Notes: generated by a model not told the origin, from the sequence alone. DNA of 64,000 bases from RUG191 sp045642225 (GCA_045642225.1 JAZUIN010000127.1:7631-71630); one strand, 5' to 3'; shown: positions 49,274-59,543, counted from the stretch's first letter. A program made the numbers and translations.

Positions 49274-51250
49274 CTACTTGCTTCTCTCTTCTAGCGGAAT
49301 AATCTTTCTGATTTCCTTTGTTCTGATTTCCTTAGTAATTTGATCAATGAATTCATCTATTGTCTTAGTTCCTTCATTACCTTCAAATCTAGAACTTACT
49401 GCAACAGTGCCGTCTTCTTGTTCCTTCTCACCAACAACTACCCAATAAGGCAATCTATCTTGTCTTGCAGAACGAATCTTAAATCCAATCTTCTCTGCTC
49501 TATTATCCATAGTTGTTAAGATACCATTCTTCTTAAGCTCTGCTTCAACTTTAGCAGCATAATCAGCATATTTCTCAGAAATAGGAAGTACTCTAACCTG
49601 CTCTGGGCAAAGCCATGTTGGGAATTTACCTTCGTATTTCTCAACTAACCAGGCAAGTGTTCTCTCATAACAGCCCATAGATGTTCTGTGAATAATGTAA
49701 GGACGCTTCTTATCACCATTCTCATCAATATAATACATATCGAACTGTTCAGAAAGTAAAGCATCCCACTGAATAGTAATCATTGTATCTTCTTTACCAT
49801 ATACATTTTTGGCATTGATATCTACCTTAGGACCATAGAAAGCAGCTTCTCCAACATCCTCTGTAAATTCAATATTAAGTTCATTTAAAATATCTCTGAT
49901 ATGACCTTCAGTCTCTTCCCAAACTTCAGGAGAACCAATATATTTATCCTTATTATTAGGATCCCACTTTGACAAATGATAAGTAACATCCTCTTCTACT
50001 CCAAGAGTTTCTAAGCAATATTTTGCCAAAGCCATACAACCCTTAAACTCTTCAACCATCTGATCTGGACGAACAATCAAATGTCCCTCAGAAATTGTAA
50101 ACTGACGAACTCTAGTAAGACCATGCATTTCACCAGAATCTTCATTACGGAACAATGTAGATGTCTCACCATATCTAATTGGCAAATCTCTATAAGACTT
50201 CTGAGATGCCTTGTATACATAGTATTGGAATGGACATGTCATAGGTCGAAGTGCTAAGCATTCCTTAGACTCATCTTCTTTATCTCCAATTACAAACATT
50301 CCATCTGTATAGTGATCCCAGTGACCAGATATTTTATATAAATCTGATTTAGCCATAAGTGGAGTCTTAGTTCTAACATAACCCCATTCATTATCCTCTA
50401 AATCTTCAATCCATCTTTGCATTGTCTGAACAATCTTAGCACCCTTAGGCATAAGAAGAGGTAATCCTTGACCAATAACATCTACAGTTGTGAACAATTC
50501 CATATCACGTCCAAGCTTGTTATGATCTCTCTTCTTAATAGATGCAAGATATTCCATATAGTCATCACATTCCTTCTTACTAGGAAATGCTGTACCATAG
50601 ATTCTTGTAAGCATCTTATTATTTTCGTTGCCTCTCCAGTAAGCACCTGAAGAAGAAATCAACTTATATCCCTTGATGAGCTTAGTATTCACCAAGTGAG
50701 GACCTGCACACAAATCTACGAAACCATTCTCACCTTGTTCATAAAATGAAATAGTTGCATCTTCAGGCAAATCATTTATCAAAGAGACTTTGTATAACTC
50801 GCCTCTTTTTTCCATAAATTTGATAGCCTGTTTTCTTGGCAATTCAAATCTCTCAAACTTAGGATTTTCTTTGATGATTTTCTTCATCTCAGCTTCTACT
50901 CTATCAAGCTCTTCTCTTGAAAATGGCTCTGTTTCAAAATCATAATAAAATCCTGTATCTATAGCTGGACCAATTGCAAGTCTCGCATCAGGTCTAATTC
51001 TTTGAACTGCTTCTGCCAAAATATGCGAACAAGTGTGACGAAGAGTCTTTAATCCTTCCTCATCCTTTGCAGTCAAAATATTAAGCTCAACATCGCTATC
51101 AATAACTGTTCTTAAATCTGAAACCTCACCATTAATCTCTACTGCACAAGCATTTCTTGCTAAGCCTTCAGAAATATCCATAGCGATATCATAAGCTGAC
51201 ATTGCACCTTGATATTCTTTCTTTGTTCCATCCTTTAATGTAATTATCAT
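49274..51250 (-). CDS. thrS: Threonyl-tRNA synthetase
   Basis: The start is ATG at 51250 (MIITLKDGTKKEY) after AAGGAG; the longer frame lacks a site. 658 residues. N-terminal TGS domain, editing domain with HTCSHILAEAVQRI, class II core with MTCPFQYYVYKAS (zinc Cys), FRNEDSGEMHGLTRVRQF (motif 2) and HRTSMGCYERTLAWLVE (motif 3), then an anticodon-binding domain. No T-box is present; expression comes from the upstream SEC-C gene promoter. Confidence 0.97.
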   Translation of the reverse strand: MIITLKDGTKKEYQGAMSAYDIAMDISEGLARNACAVEINGEVSDLRTVIDSDVELNILTAKDEEGLKTLRHTCSHILAEAVQRIRPDARLAIGPAIDTGFYYDFETEPFSREELDRVEAEMKKIIKENPKFERFELPRKQAIKFMEKRGELYKVSLINDLPEDATISFYEQGENGFVDLCAGPHLVNTKLIKGYKLISSSGAYWRGNENNKMLTRIYGTAFPSKKECDDYMEYLASIKKRDHNKLGRDMELFTTVDVIGQGLPLLMPKGAKIVQTMQRWIEDLEDNEWGYVRTKTPLMAKSDLYKISGHWDHYTDGMFVIGDKEDESKECLALRPMTCPFQYYVYKASQKSYRDLPIRYGETSTLFRNEDSGEMHGLTRVRQFTISEGHLIVRPDQMVEEFKGCMALAKYCLETLGVEEDVTYHLSKWDPNNKDKYIGSPEVWEETEGHIRDILNELNIEFTEDVGEAAFYGPKVDINAKNVYGKEDTMITIQWDALLSEQFDMYYIDENGDKKRPYIIHRTSMGCYERTLAWLVEKYEGKFPTWLCPEQVRVLPISEKYADYAAKVEAELKKNGILTTMDNRAEKIGFKIRSARQDRLPYWVVVGEKEQEDGTVAVSSRFEGNEGTKTIDEFIDQITKEIRTKEIRKIIPLEERSK

Positions 51251-51303
51251 AATAAACTCCTTCTTGAAAAACCCTACAAACGGCAATTCATTTTTATTAT
51301 TTT

Positions 51304-51804
51304 TTATCTACCACAACATTTCTTATACTTCTTGCCACTACCACATGGACATGGATCATTACGGCCAACCTTCTTATCAGCGTGAAATGTGTGACTTTGT
51401 CTTTGTTCTTTGATTAAAGCCTTACGAGTTTCTTCGTCAAAAATTGATTCCCACTCTTCAAGTGTATATAACCAGTCAGCTTTTGCTTCAACCATGTTCT
51501 TGAATAATAATTCCTTGTCAAATGCTAAGCTAACCTTCGTATCCTCTTTCATTTCTTCAATAGGATTAGCCTTAACTAAGCTATCATTTATACCATCTAA
51601 GAAACCAACAAATGTAAGTAATTCTAATCCATATTTCTCAGCTAATTCTTTAACTGTACCTGTAACTGCTTCATCAGGCTTCTTGAGAAGTTCTTTATAA
51701 ACCTTCTTCTCTTCTTCAAAATATGCCAACCAGAATTGTTGTCCAGTAGCTGGATCTTGTTGTTGATTGTAAGCTAGATTTCTCCATGTTTCTAATAATG
51801 TCAT
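51304..51804 (-). CDS. SEC-C zinc-motif protein
   Basis: 166 residues. The C-terminus is a SEC-C metal-binding motif, GRNDPCPCGSGKKYKKCCGR, as at the end of SecA. The N-terminal 135 residues are helical and acidic with no domain I recognise. It is transcribed with thrS (53-bp gap) from the promoter at 51884-51912. Function unknown; SEC-C is a zinc module for protein or ribosome contact in known cases. Confidence 0.85.
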   Translation of the reverse strand: MTLLETWRNLAYNQQQDPATGQQFWLAYFEEEKKVYKELLKKPDEAVTGTVKELAEKYGLELLTFVGFLDGINDSLVKANPIEEMKEDTKVSLAFDKELLFKNMVEAKADWLYTLEEWESIFDEETRKALIKEQRQSHTFHADKKVGRNDPCPCGSGKKYKKCCGR

Positions 51805-51883
51805 AGTATTTATTTCTCCTTAATCAAATGTTTCTTTACAAATGTATAATTTGTCTTTATACTACATATACATAATCTAATAA

Positions 51884-51912
51884 ATTATATCAGAAAAAAC
51901 TACTTTTTTCAA
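51884..51912 (-). promoter_or_regulatory. Sigma-A promoter of the SEC-C-thrS operon
   Basis: Minus strand TTGAAA (51912-51907), 17-base spacer, TATAAT (51889-51884): near consensus. Confidence 0.8.
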
Positions 51913-52082
51913 AGGAATATGTATTATACACATTTAGATTATTCTATTAAAAACATTTTATTTTATATGGCTCAAATATAAAATATCAATGTATATCAAA
52001 TTACTGTTTAAATCCTCAGAAAAAACTGGGAGAAAGGAATAAATCCAATTACTCACAAGCTAGTTGGATTACGCATATCATT

Positions 52083-52301
52083 ATGGATAAATTAAAAAGA
52101 ATACTTGCTATTATTGGAATAATACTTCTAGTTGGACTATATGCAACAACATTAATAATCGCAATTATAGGTGGTCCTAATTTAATGACCTACCTAACAG
52201 TATCAATCGCTGCTACTATTCTAATTCCTGTACTAATATTTCTTGCTATGGAAGTTGGCAAACAAATCAAAAAAAGACACGATGAAAATAACACTTTTTA
52301 A
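52083..52301 (+). CDS. Small membrane protein, 72 residues
   Basis: Two membrane helices (about 8-29 and 36-58) between a basic start MDKLKRI and a basic end KQIKKRHDENN. There is no ribosome binding site right before the ATG; GGGAGAAAGGA lies about 50 bases upstream, followed by an AATCCAA/TTGGATT hairpin. It is alone on the plus strand and ends at a perfect terminator, which supports it being a real transcription unit. Family not recognised. Confidence 0.6.
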   Translation: MDKLKRILAIIGIILLVGLYATTLIIAIIGGPNLMTYLTVSIAATILIPVLIFLAMEVGKQIKKRHDENNTF

Positions 52302-52305
52302 CATA

Positions 52306-52341
52306 AAAAGACTTTCTCTTTAACCCAAGAGAAAGTCTTTT
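52306..52341. terminator. Bidirectional terminator
   Basis: AAAAGACTTTCTCTT and AAGAGAAAGTCTTTT, perfect 15-bp arms around TAACCC. It separates the small membrane protein from the convergent Gld-like gene. Confidence 0.9.
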
Positions 52342-52361
52342 CTAATGCTATCTAACTCAAA

Positions 52362-54476
52362 TTACTGCTTACGTCTTACAGCCCAAATAACAATTCCAGC
52401 AACTAAGAATCCTATAGGAATAACTATTCCCCAAAGAACTCCATAAAGAATAAGAACTGTTCCATTAACTGTTACTGGCACTTCATTCATCGACTTTGCA
52501 GGAAGTACCACTTGCTTAGTATCATTGTTTTCACTAGCAAGCGCACTTAATGCATTTGTAAACATTTTCGAATTATGATTATACACATATGTATCTAACT
52601 CATCATCAAACATATATGGTGAACCATAAACTATAATTCCAGCACCATTACTCTTAATAATCTCGTATCCCAAATTAAACTTACCAGATTCATCGCTAGA
52701 GTTTCTAGCAACAGACATCTGATTTGAAATTTCTGACTTGATATAAGCATTATCGCTTGTCTCTAGTAATGCTGTAGCTTGAGCATCACTTGACTCGTCA
52801 ACAGTCATTGCAGCACTTTCATACGCTAGTACAGATTTCTTACCTGTGATTCCTTCTGTTATATCTGATTCTAATACATTTGGAAGTAATGCATAATTAA
52901 CTTTAATGCTGTAATTACTATCATCTTCAAATACAAGTCCTGGCTTAACATTAACATTTAACGAAGCGAGTAATGACTTATAATTAGGTAAGTCATTAAT
53001 AGTTATAGGCTCTTGACCATTAACAGAGTTGATTGAAGCAATTACATTTCCGCCATTATTGATAAATGCTGTAATCTTATCAACATCTGACTTTGACAAG
53101 TCAACGCTTGGTCCATTAATAATTAATATCTTACAGTCAGCAGGTATATCTTCTGTCATAAGATTTAATTCTGCTGTCTTGAAATTACCCTTTGCTAACA
53201 AGCTTTTAAATGTATCACCAAGAGCTATCTCATTATGTCCTTTGACTTCACATACCATAACAGTTTTGTTTTCTAAAACGCTCTGTAGTGCAGATGCAAT
53301 AAGTCCTTCAGCATCATAGCCTTGTGGTGAATAATTGTAAGAGCTATCATAACCATATTGATAAATATCTGCAATATCAATAGCCTTACTTCCATTCTTT
53401 CCAACAACAATCAAAGAACTCGCAGACAATTGCTGGTCTGTGTATTTCGATGCAAAATATGGATTTTGTGATACATCAACATACTCGATTTTAATGTTGT
53501 CTGATTTGATTTGTTTTAAAGTTTTATTAAGTACATTATCGCAATCATTTTCACTAGCTAAAACATAAATTGTTGCATCTTCCTTGTAATTCTTGAAGAA
53601 ATCCTTTGCTTCGTCAGATAACGAATACATTTTGTTAGATGAAACATCAATTTCAGCAGCCGTTGAAGGCACCAAAGTCAAAAGCATATTCGCTGCAATA
53701 GATATAACAATAACGAGTACAAATGCTAATCCTCTAGAAAGTCCTCTTCCCCAAACCATCTTAGTCATTGTCCAACGACGCTTTTGAATAACAAAATACG
53801 CAAGCACTAAGAACAAAGCAATTACGATTATGTAATAAAGCATTTTCGTCCAATCAAATATTCCGTTCATGAAAGTTTGAAGTGGATCCGATAAATTCAA
53901 GCAGTTAAATAATCTACTAAAAAATCCATCCCCCGAAAATACTAACGACTTGAAAGAATCAATCATAAAGCCAACAAATAGTGCAACAAATGACACTATC
54001 ACTGCAATTATTTGACTCTTTGTCAATGTCGAAACAAATACACAAATTGCAATACATGCTAAGCCACACAAGTAATAACCAAGTAGTGCCATATAATTCT
54101 GTGCCAAACTAACATCACCAAAGCAAGCTAGTACAAGTGGCGAAATAGCCATAATTATAATAGGTATTGTAAATGTAGCTGCAACAGCTAAGAACTTACC
54201 TAACACTATTTTGAAAATTGAAACTGGCGCTGTAAAAATAAGCTGATCTGTCTTGTTTTTACGCTCGTCAGTAAAGGTTCTCATACATAGAATTGGAATA
54301 GCAATTACCAAAACTAACAAACAACCTGACAATGCATATGCTATGTTTGATGCACCGCCATACAAATTATATAAGAAAAAATATACGCCATAAAAAACTA
54401 ACAAAACACTAATAAATAGCCATCCTATTACATTAGTAAATAATGCTTTAAAATCTCTTTTAAATATAGCTAACAT
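52362..54476 (-). CDS. Fused ABC-2 permease and GldG-like auxiliary protein
   Basis: 704 residues. Residues 1-235 hold six membrane helices of an ABC-2 permease (GldF-like; MRTFTDERKNKTDQLIFTAP, ALLGYYLCGLACIAICVFVS). A linker with one helix leads to a GldG-like extracytoplasmic region (about 280-660; DVSSNKMYSLSDEAKDFF, ILIINGPSVDLSKSDVDKI), then a last helix. In Bacteroidetes GldF and GldG are separate gliding proteins; in Firmicutes the fused form has no known function. It directly follows the ATPase gene. Confidence 0.85.
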   Translation of the reverse strand: MLAIFKRDFKALFTNVIGWLFISVLLVFYGVYFFLYNLYGGASNIAYALSGCLLVLVIAIPILCMRTFTDERKNKTDQLIFTAPVSIFKIVLGKFLAVAATFTIPIIIMAISPLVLACFGDVSLAQNYMALLGYYLCGLACIAICVFVSTLTKSQIIAVIVSFVALFVGFMIDSFKSLVFSGDGFFSRLFNCLNLSDPLQTFMNGIFDWTKMLYYIIVIALFLVLAYFVIQKRRWTMTKMVWGRGLSRGLAFVLVIVISIAANMLLTLVPSTAAEIDVSSNKMYSLSDEAKDFFKNYKEDATIYVLASENDCDNVLNKTLKQIKSDNIKIEYVDVSQNPYFASKYTDQQLSASSLIVVGKNGSKAIDIADIYQYGYDSSYNYSPQGYDAEGLIASALQSVLENKTVMVCEVKGHNEIALGDTFKSLLAKGNFKTAELNLMTEDIPADCKILIINGPSVDLSKSDVDKITAFINNGGNVIASINSVNGQEPITINDLPNYKSLLASLNVNVKPGLVFEDDSNYSIKVNYALLPNVLESDITEGITGKKSVLAYESAAMTVDESSDAQATALLETSDNAYIKSEISNQMSVARNSSDESGKFNLGYEIIKSNGAGIIVYGSPYMFDDELDTYVYNHNSKMFTNALSALASENNDTKQVVLPAKSMNEVPVTVNGTVLILYGVLWGIVIPIGFLVAGIVIWAVRRKQ

Positions 54477-55418
54477 TTATTTGCCCTCCTTTGAAGTTAA
54501 TTCTAAGAAGACCTCTTCTAAGCTTTGAGTTTGCTCTTTCATTTCAAATATAGAAATTCTTTCCGCTGCAAGCGCAACAGAAACATCTTCTCTAACATCT
54601 TCGCCCGCTACAGCTTCAACTGTAATATTGCAAGTTCCTTCTTCTTGACCATTAATTACAGAAGACTTCTTAATTCCCTTAACATTTGAAAGAACTTCCT
54701 TACATTTCTTAAGCTCTCCCTTAGCGACAATATCAAGTACTTGTGACGCATTTAACATTCCTTGGATATTATCAATAGAATCGTTCGCAATAATCTTACC
54801 CTTGTTGATAATAAATACATGCGAGCAAGTCTCACTGATTTCAGACAAAATGTGAGAGCTCAAAATTACAGTATGTGTCTTCGATAATCTCTTAATCAAA
54901 TCTCTAATTTCTTTGATTTGATTAGGGTCAAGACCTACTGTTGGTTCGTCAAGAATAATAATATCTGGTGAACCAATAATTGCTTGAGCAATTCCTACTC
55001 TTTGACGATAACCCTTAGAAAGATTATTAATTAATCTATGCTCAACGTCATCAATCTTCGTCACCTTCATTACTCTAACAACTTCTTCTTGGCGCTCTTC
55101 TTTTGCTACGCTTTTAAGCTCAGCCACAAACTTAAGATATTCCTTAACTGTCATATCATTGTATACAGGTGGAATTTCTGGTAAATGTCCAAGACAAGCC
55201 TTAGCCTTTTCAGGCTCTTCATATATGTCATGTCCATTGATAAGTACCTGTCCACTTGTCGCAGCAAGATATCCTGTAATAATGTTCATTGTTGTAGACT
55301 TACCTGCTCCATTAGGTCCTAGGAAGCCATATACTTGACCTGATTCTAGTTCAAGCGATATATCGTCTACAGCAACATGATTTCCATATTTTTTCGTAAG
55401 ATTACGAATCTCAATCAT
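54477..55418 (-). CDS. ABC transporter ATP-binding protein, GldA-like
   Basis: 313 residues. GFLGPNGAGKSTTMNIITGY (Walker A), LSKGYRQRVGIAQAIIGSPD (signature), IIILDEPTVGLDP (Walker B) and LSSHILSE (H loop), followed by a C-terminal regulatory part of about 90 residues. It powers the permease encoded next (stop and start are adjacent). The substrate is unknown. Confidence 0.92.
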   Translation of the reverse strand: MIEIRNLTKKYGNHVAVDDISLELESGQVYGFLGPNGAGKSTTMNIITGYLAATSGQVLINGHDIYEEPEKAKACLGHLPEIPPVYNDMTVKEYLKFVAELKSVAKEERQEEVVRVMKVTKIDDVEHRLINNLSKGYRQRVGIAQAIIGSPDIIILDEPTVGLDPNQIKEIRDLIKRLSKTHTVILSSHILSEISETCSHVFIINKGKIIANDSIDNIQGMLNASQVLDIVAKGELKKCKEVLSNVKGIKKSSVINGQEEGTCNITVEAVAGEDVREDVSVALAAERISIFEMKEQTQSLEEVFLELTSKEGK

Positions 55419-55440
55419 GTCTCTACCTCCTTAAATTGAA

Positions 55441-55464
55441 CAAGCAACACTTATGTGTTGCTTG
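55441..55464 (-). terminator. Hairpin between purA and the ABC genes
   Basis: CAAGCAACAC-TTAT-GTGTTGCTTG, perfect 10-bp stem; only a weak T-tract follows on the minus strand, so some read-through is possible. Confidence 0.65.
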
Positions 55465-55541
55465 CATAAATAATATAATGTTAATTACAATTCGAATTAT
55501 GTAAAGCACTTCACATAATGATATGCGAACCCTTTGTAAAA

Positions 55542-56816
55542 TTATCTATAAATAATTTGACTTCTCTTTGGTCCGTTAGAAACCATTGTAATTGGATAAC
55601 CAATTTGCTCCTCTACGAACTCAATATATTTTCTACAGTTCTCTGGAAGATCTTCGTATTTCTTAACGTCACTAATGTCACATTTCCATCCAGGTAATGT
55701 CTTGATAACTGGCTTAGCCTTCTCAAGCTTAGATGTTACAGGGAATTCTGTTGTAACTTCGCCATCAATTTCATATCCAACACATACTGGAATTTCATCT
55801 AAGTAGCCAAGTACATCTACTACTGTAAATGCAACATCTGTTGTTCCTTGTAGTCTACAACCATACTTACTAGCAACACAGTCAAACCAACCTACACGTC
55901 TTGCACGACCTGTTGTTGCTCCAAATTCACCTTTATCTCCACCACGTCTTCTTAATTCATCAGCTTCATCACCAAAGATTTCACTTACAAAAGCTCCTGC
56001 ACCTACAGCAGACGAATAAGCTTTACATACAGTGATTACTTGCTTAATCTCGTATGGTGGAATGCCTGCGCCAATTGCACCATAAGCAGCAAGTGTTGAT
56101 GAAGATGTAACCATAGGATAAATACCATGATCAGGATCTTTAAGTGTTCCTAACTGTCCTTCAAGAAGAATATTCTTGCCATCCTTAATTGCTTGGTCTA
56201 AGAACAAAGAAACATCTGCTACATAAGGAGCAATCATGTCTCTATATTCATGTAAAGTATTTAATAATTCATCTTCTTTAAGAAGTGGTTTCTTATATAA
56301 ATGTTCAAGAATGACATTTTTCTTCTCACAAGTTCTCTTAACCTTTTCAACAAGAACTTCCTCATCAAATAATTCTGAAACCTGGAAACCTACCTTAGCG
56401 TATTTGTCTGAATAAAATGGTGCGATACCTGACTTTGTAGAACCAAATGAAGCTTTACCTAGTCTCTCTTCTTCATACTCATCAAACAAAACGTGATAAG
56501 GCATTACGATTTGTGCTCTGTTTGAAACAAGAATTTTAGGTGTTGGAACTCCACCTTTTTCAATATCCTTGATTTCATTAAATAATTTAGGAATATCAAG
56601 AGCAACCCCATTACCAATAATTGATGTTGTATGATCATAAAACACACCAGAAGGTAATGTATGTAACGCAAATCTACCATAATCATTTATTATAGTGTGT
56701 CCTGCATTTGCACCACCTTGGAATCTAATGATAATATCAGCATTCTCTGCTAACATATCTGTAATTTTTCCTTTTCCTTCGTCGCCCCAATTAGCGCCCA
56801 CAACTGCTCTTACCAT
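55542..56816 (-). CDS. purA: Adenylosuccinate synthetase
   Basis: 424 residues. GANWGDEGKGKITDMLAE (GTP loop), RFQGGANAGHTI, SFGSTKSGIAPFYSDKYAK and TTGRARRVGWFDCVASKYG. It makes adenylosuccinate from IMP, aspartate and GTP; PurB at 10.7 kb completes the step to AMP. It follows the DegV gene by 42 bp. Confidence 0.97.
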   Translation of the reverse strand: MVRAVVGANWGDEGKGKITDMLAENADIIIRFQGGANAGHTIINDYGRFALHTLPSGVFYDHTTSIIGNGVALDIPKLFNEIKDIEKGGVPTPKILVSNRAQIVMPYHVLFDEYEEERLGKASFGSTKSGIAPFYSDKYAKVGFQVSELFDEEVLVEKVKRTCEKKNVILEHLYKKPLLKEDELLNTLHEYRDMIAPYVADVSLFLDQAIKDGKNILLEGQLGTLKDPDHGIYPMVTSSSTLAAYGAIGAGIPPYEIKQVITVCKAYSSAVGAGAFVSEIFGDEADELRRRGGDKGEFGATTGRARRVGWFDCVASKYGCRLQGTTDVAFTVVDVLGYLDEIPVCVGYEIDGEVTTEFPVTSKLEKAKPVIKTLPGWKCDISDVKKYEDLPENCRKYIEFVEEQIGYPITMVSNGPKRSQIIYR

Positions 56817-56858
56817 AATTATTCCTCCATATAATTTAGCAATAAATTTAATACTATA

Positions 56859-57731
56859 TTAATCAAGCTTAATCCTCTTACCAACAGTAACTGCTAGCGA
56901 ACCTGGACCAATATGACAAGCTATACTAAGTGGTAATGGATCAAGTACAACTTCTCTGTTAGGCCATCTATTGAGAACTTCCTCTTTGAGCAATTCAGCC
57001 TGTTTGTCATTGGCTGTATGTGCTACCGCAATTACTACATCCTCAGGATTTCCACCGAAACGATTATTTATATCATTATCAATAGCATCTAGCATAATAT
57101 TTTTTGCTTGTTTGACGGACATTGCTTTAGCAAATTGGTCTAGCTTCTCACCTTGAATCGTAAGTACTGGTTTGATGTGAAGTAATTGTCCAAACGTAGC
57201 TGCCGCTGGTGTTAATCGTCCACCTTTACTCAAATACTTAAGTGTATCAAGGGAAATGTAAATGCTTGACTCCATCTTGTGCTCTTCTAAAGTATCCTTT
57301 ATCTCTTGAGCAGAGTATCCTTTATCTGCCATAAGCAAAGCATCCATAACAGATTCCTTCATAGTAACTGATACTCTTTGATTATTAACGACAAAAACCT
57401 TATCTTCATAATCATCATCTTGAGAAAGCATAATTGCCGATTCACATGAACCACTCAAACCACTAGACATAGGAATGTAAATCACTTCTTCATATTCAGA
57501 AAGTAATTCATCCCATTTATCCAAAACATCTCCAACAACAGGCATCGAAGTCTTAATCTCACAGTCACTCTTAAGTCTTTGATAAAACTCTTCTTGAGTA
57601 AGATCTACCCCTTCATAATAAACCTCTTCATCGATGTAAAATGGCATCGGTAAAACATGCAATCCTATACTATCTGCTTCCTTTTTACTGATACCACAAT
57701 TAGTATCAGTCAAAATAGCAACTTTTTTCAT
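56859..57731 (-). CDS. DegV-family fatty-acid-binding protein
   Basis: 290 residues. ILTDTNCGISKKEADSIGLH, KTSMPVVGDVLDKWDELL, YIPMSSGLSGSCESA and RLTPAAATFGQLLHIKPVLT are family marks of the DegV fold, which binds a fatty acid. Many relatives act as FakB with the kinase FakA to activate exogenous fatty acids; no fakA is in the window. Probably cotranscribed with purA. Confidence 0.92.
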   Translation of the reverse strand: MKKVAILTDTNCGISKKEADSIGLHVLPMPFYIDEEVYYEGVDLTQEEFYQRLKSDCEIKTSMPVVGDVLDKWDELLSEYEEVIYIPMSSGLSGSCESAIMLSQDDDYEDKVFVVNNQRVSVTMKESVMDALLMADKGYSAQEIKDTLEEHKMESSIYISLDTLKYLSKGGRLTPAAATFGQLLHIKPVLTIQGEKLDQFAKAMSVKQAKNIMLDAIDNDINNRFGGNPEDVVIAVAHTANDKQAELLKEEVLNRWPNREVVLDPLPLSIACHIGPGSLAVTVGKRIKLD

Positions 57732-57805
57732 AATTGTTCACCTTTTATTTCTTTCTTAACATACAGACGAAATTATAGCATATTTACCTTATTCATACAA
57801 GTAAA

Positions 57806-57835
57806 AAGCACATTTACCCGAAGGCAAATGTGCTT
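57806..57835 (-). terminator. Terminator of groESL
   Basis: Minus strand AAGCACATTTGCC-TTCG-GGTAAATGTGCTT, a UUCG tetraloop with one G-U, followed by TTT. Confidence 0.85.
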
Positions 57836-57904
57836 AAATAACCACAATATCTTGTAAAATATTATACTAACTCACAATATAGTGCTATTTTTTTAATTAT
57901 ACCA

Positions 57905-59524
57905 TTACATCATACCCATTCCTGGTTGTGGTGGCATTGGAGGTTCTGGCTCCTTAATAGTTGCAACAACAGATTCTGTTGTAAGAAGTGTTGACGCTAC
58001 TGAATTAGCATTTAAAAGAGCTGTCTTAGTTACTTTAACTGGATCTAAGATACCAGTTTTAACCATATCTACATACTCTTCATTATATGCATCAAAGCCT
58101 GTTCCAACCTCTGACTCGCGTACTTTGTTAATAATAACTGCACCTTCTAAACCAGCATTTGCAGAAATGTAGAATAATGGTGCTTCAAGTGCTTTAAGAA
58201 TTACATTTGCACCAGTCTTCTCATCGCCTTCAAGAGAATCAGCCAACTTTGCAACTTCTTTAGAAGCATGAATATATGCTGATCCACCACCTGAAATAAT
58301 ACCTTCTTCAACAGCAGCTCTTGTTGCATTTAAAGCATCTTCCATACGAAGCTTAGCTTCCTTCATCTCTATCTCTGTTGCAGCACCGACTCTAATAACT
58401 GCTACACCACCTGCTAACTTAGCAAGACGTTCTTGTAATTTCTCTTTGTCAAATTCTGATGTTGTTTCTTCGATTTGCTTTCTAATTTGAGCAACTCGTT
58501 TTTCTATTTCGTCTTTTGCACCAACACCGTCAACGATAACTGTATTTTCTTTTTGAACCTTTACAGACTTAGCACGACCTAATTGATCAATAGTTGTATC
58601 TTTGAGTTCAAGACCAAGTTCTTCTGAAATAACTTGTCCACCAGTAAGAATTGCAATATCTTGTAACATTTCCTTACGTCTATCACCATAGCCTGGAGCC
58701 TTAACAGCAACTACGTTAAATGTTCCACGTAGCTTGTTAAGAATAAGTGTTGTTAACGCTTCACCTTCAATATCTTCTGCGATAATAAGTAATCTAGAAC
58801 CTGATTGAACAATTTGTTCAAGAATAGGTAAAATGTCTTGAATATTACTAATCTTCTTGTCTGTTATTAAAATGTATGGATCTTCAAGAACTGCTTCCAT
58901 CTTATCCATATCTGTAGCCATATATGCTGAGATATAACCTCTGTCAAATTGCATACCTTCAACAAGGTCTAATTCTGTAAGCATAGTCTTTGATTCTTCA
59001 ATTGTAATTACACCGTCATTCGAAACCTTTTCCATTGCATCTGCAACCATTTCGCCAACTTCATCATCGCCAGCTGAAATTGCAGCTACTCTAGCAATTT
59101 GTTCTTTGCCTGTAACTTGCTCAGACATTTCAATTAAAGCTTCTACGGCACAATCTGTTGCCTTCTTCATACCTTTACGAAGAACGATAGGATTTGCACC
59201 TGCAGCAAGATTCTTAATTCCTTCTTGAATCATTGCTTGTGCAAGAACAGTAGCTGTTGTAGTTCCATCACCTGCAACGTCATTAGTCTTAGTAGCTACT
59301 TCCTTAACAAGTTGAGCACCCATATTCTCAAACGAATCTTCAAGCTCAATTTCCTTAGCAATTGTAACACCATCATTTGTTATAAGTGGTGCACCATATG
59401 ACTTATCAAGTACAACATTTCTTCCCTTAGGTCCAATTGTAACTCTAACGGAATTTGCTAACTTATCAACGCCCTCTTGTAGTGCAGTTCTAGCTTCTGC
59501 ACCATATTTAATTTCTTTTGCCAT
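57905..59524 (-). CDS. groL: Chaperonin GroEL
   Basis: 539 residues. KEIKYGAEARTALQEGVDKL start, NDVAGDGTTTATVLAQAM (ATP site), VKAPGYGDRRKEMLQDIAIL, AAVEEGIISGGGSAYIHA and the flexible tail PEPPMPPQPGMGMM. It folds proteins in a double ring with GroES. It lies 19 bp after groS under CIRCE control. Confidence 0.98.
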   Translation of the reverse strand: MAKEIKYGAEARTALQEGVDKLANSVRVTIGPKGRNVVLDKSYGAPLITNDGVTIAKEIELEDSFENMGAQLVKEVATKTNDVAGDGTTTATVLAQAMIQEGIKNLAAGANPIVLRKGMKKATDCAVEALIEMSEQVTGKEQIARVAAISAGDDEVGEMVADAMEKVSNDGVITIEESKTMLTELDLVEGMQFDRGYISAYMATDMDKMEAVLEDPYILITDKKISNIQDILPILEQIVQSGSRLLIIAEDIEGEALTTLILNKLRGTFNVVAVKAPGYGDRRKEMLQDIAILTGGQVISEELGLELKDTTIDQLGRAKSVKVQKENTVIVDGVGAKDEIEKRVAQIRKQIEETTSEFDKEKLQERLAKLAGGVAVIRVGAATEIEMKEAKLRMEDALNATRAAVEEGIISGGGSAYIHASKEVAKLADSLEGDEKTGANVILKALEAPLFYISANAGLEGAVIINKVRESEVGTGFDAYNEEYVDMVKTGILDPVKVTKTALLNANSVASTLLTTESVVATIKEPEPPMPPQPGMGMM

Positions 59525-59543
59525 TATAATTCCTTCTTTCTAA

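Noticed and set aside
51251..52082. T-box leader for thrS
   Set aside because: Only 53 bp separate thrS from the SEC-C gene and no GGTGGNACC-type motif is seen there or above the SEC-C gene.
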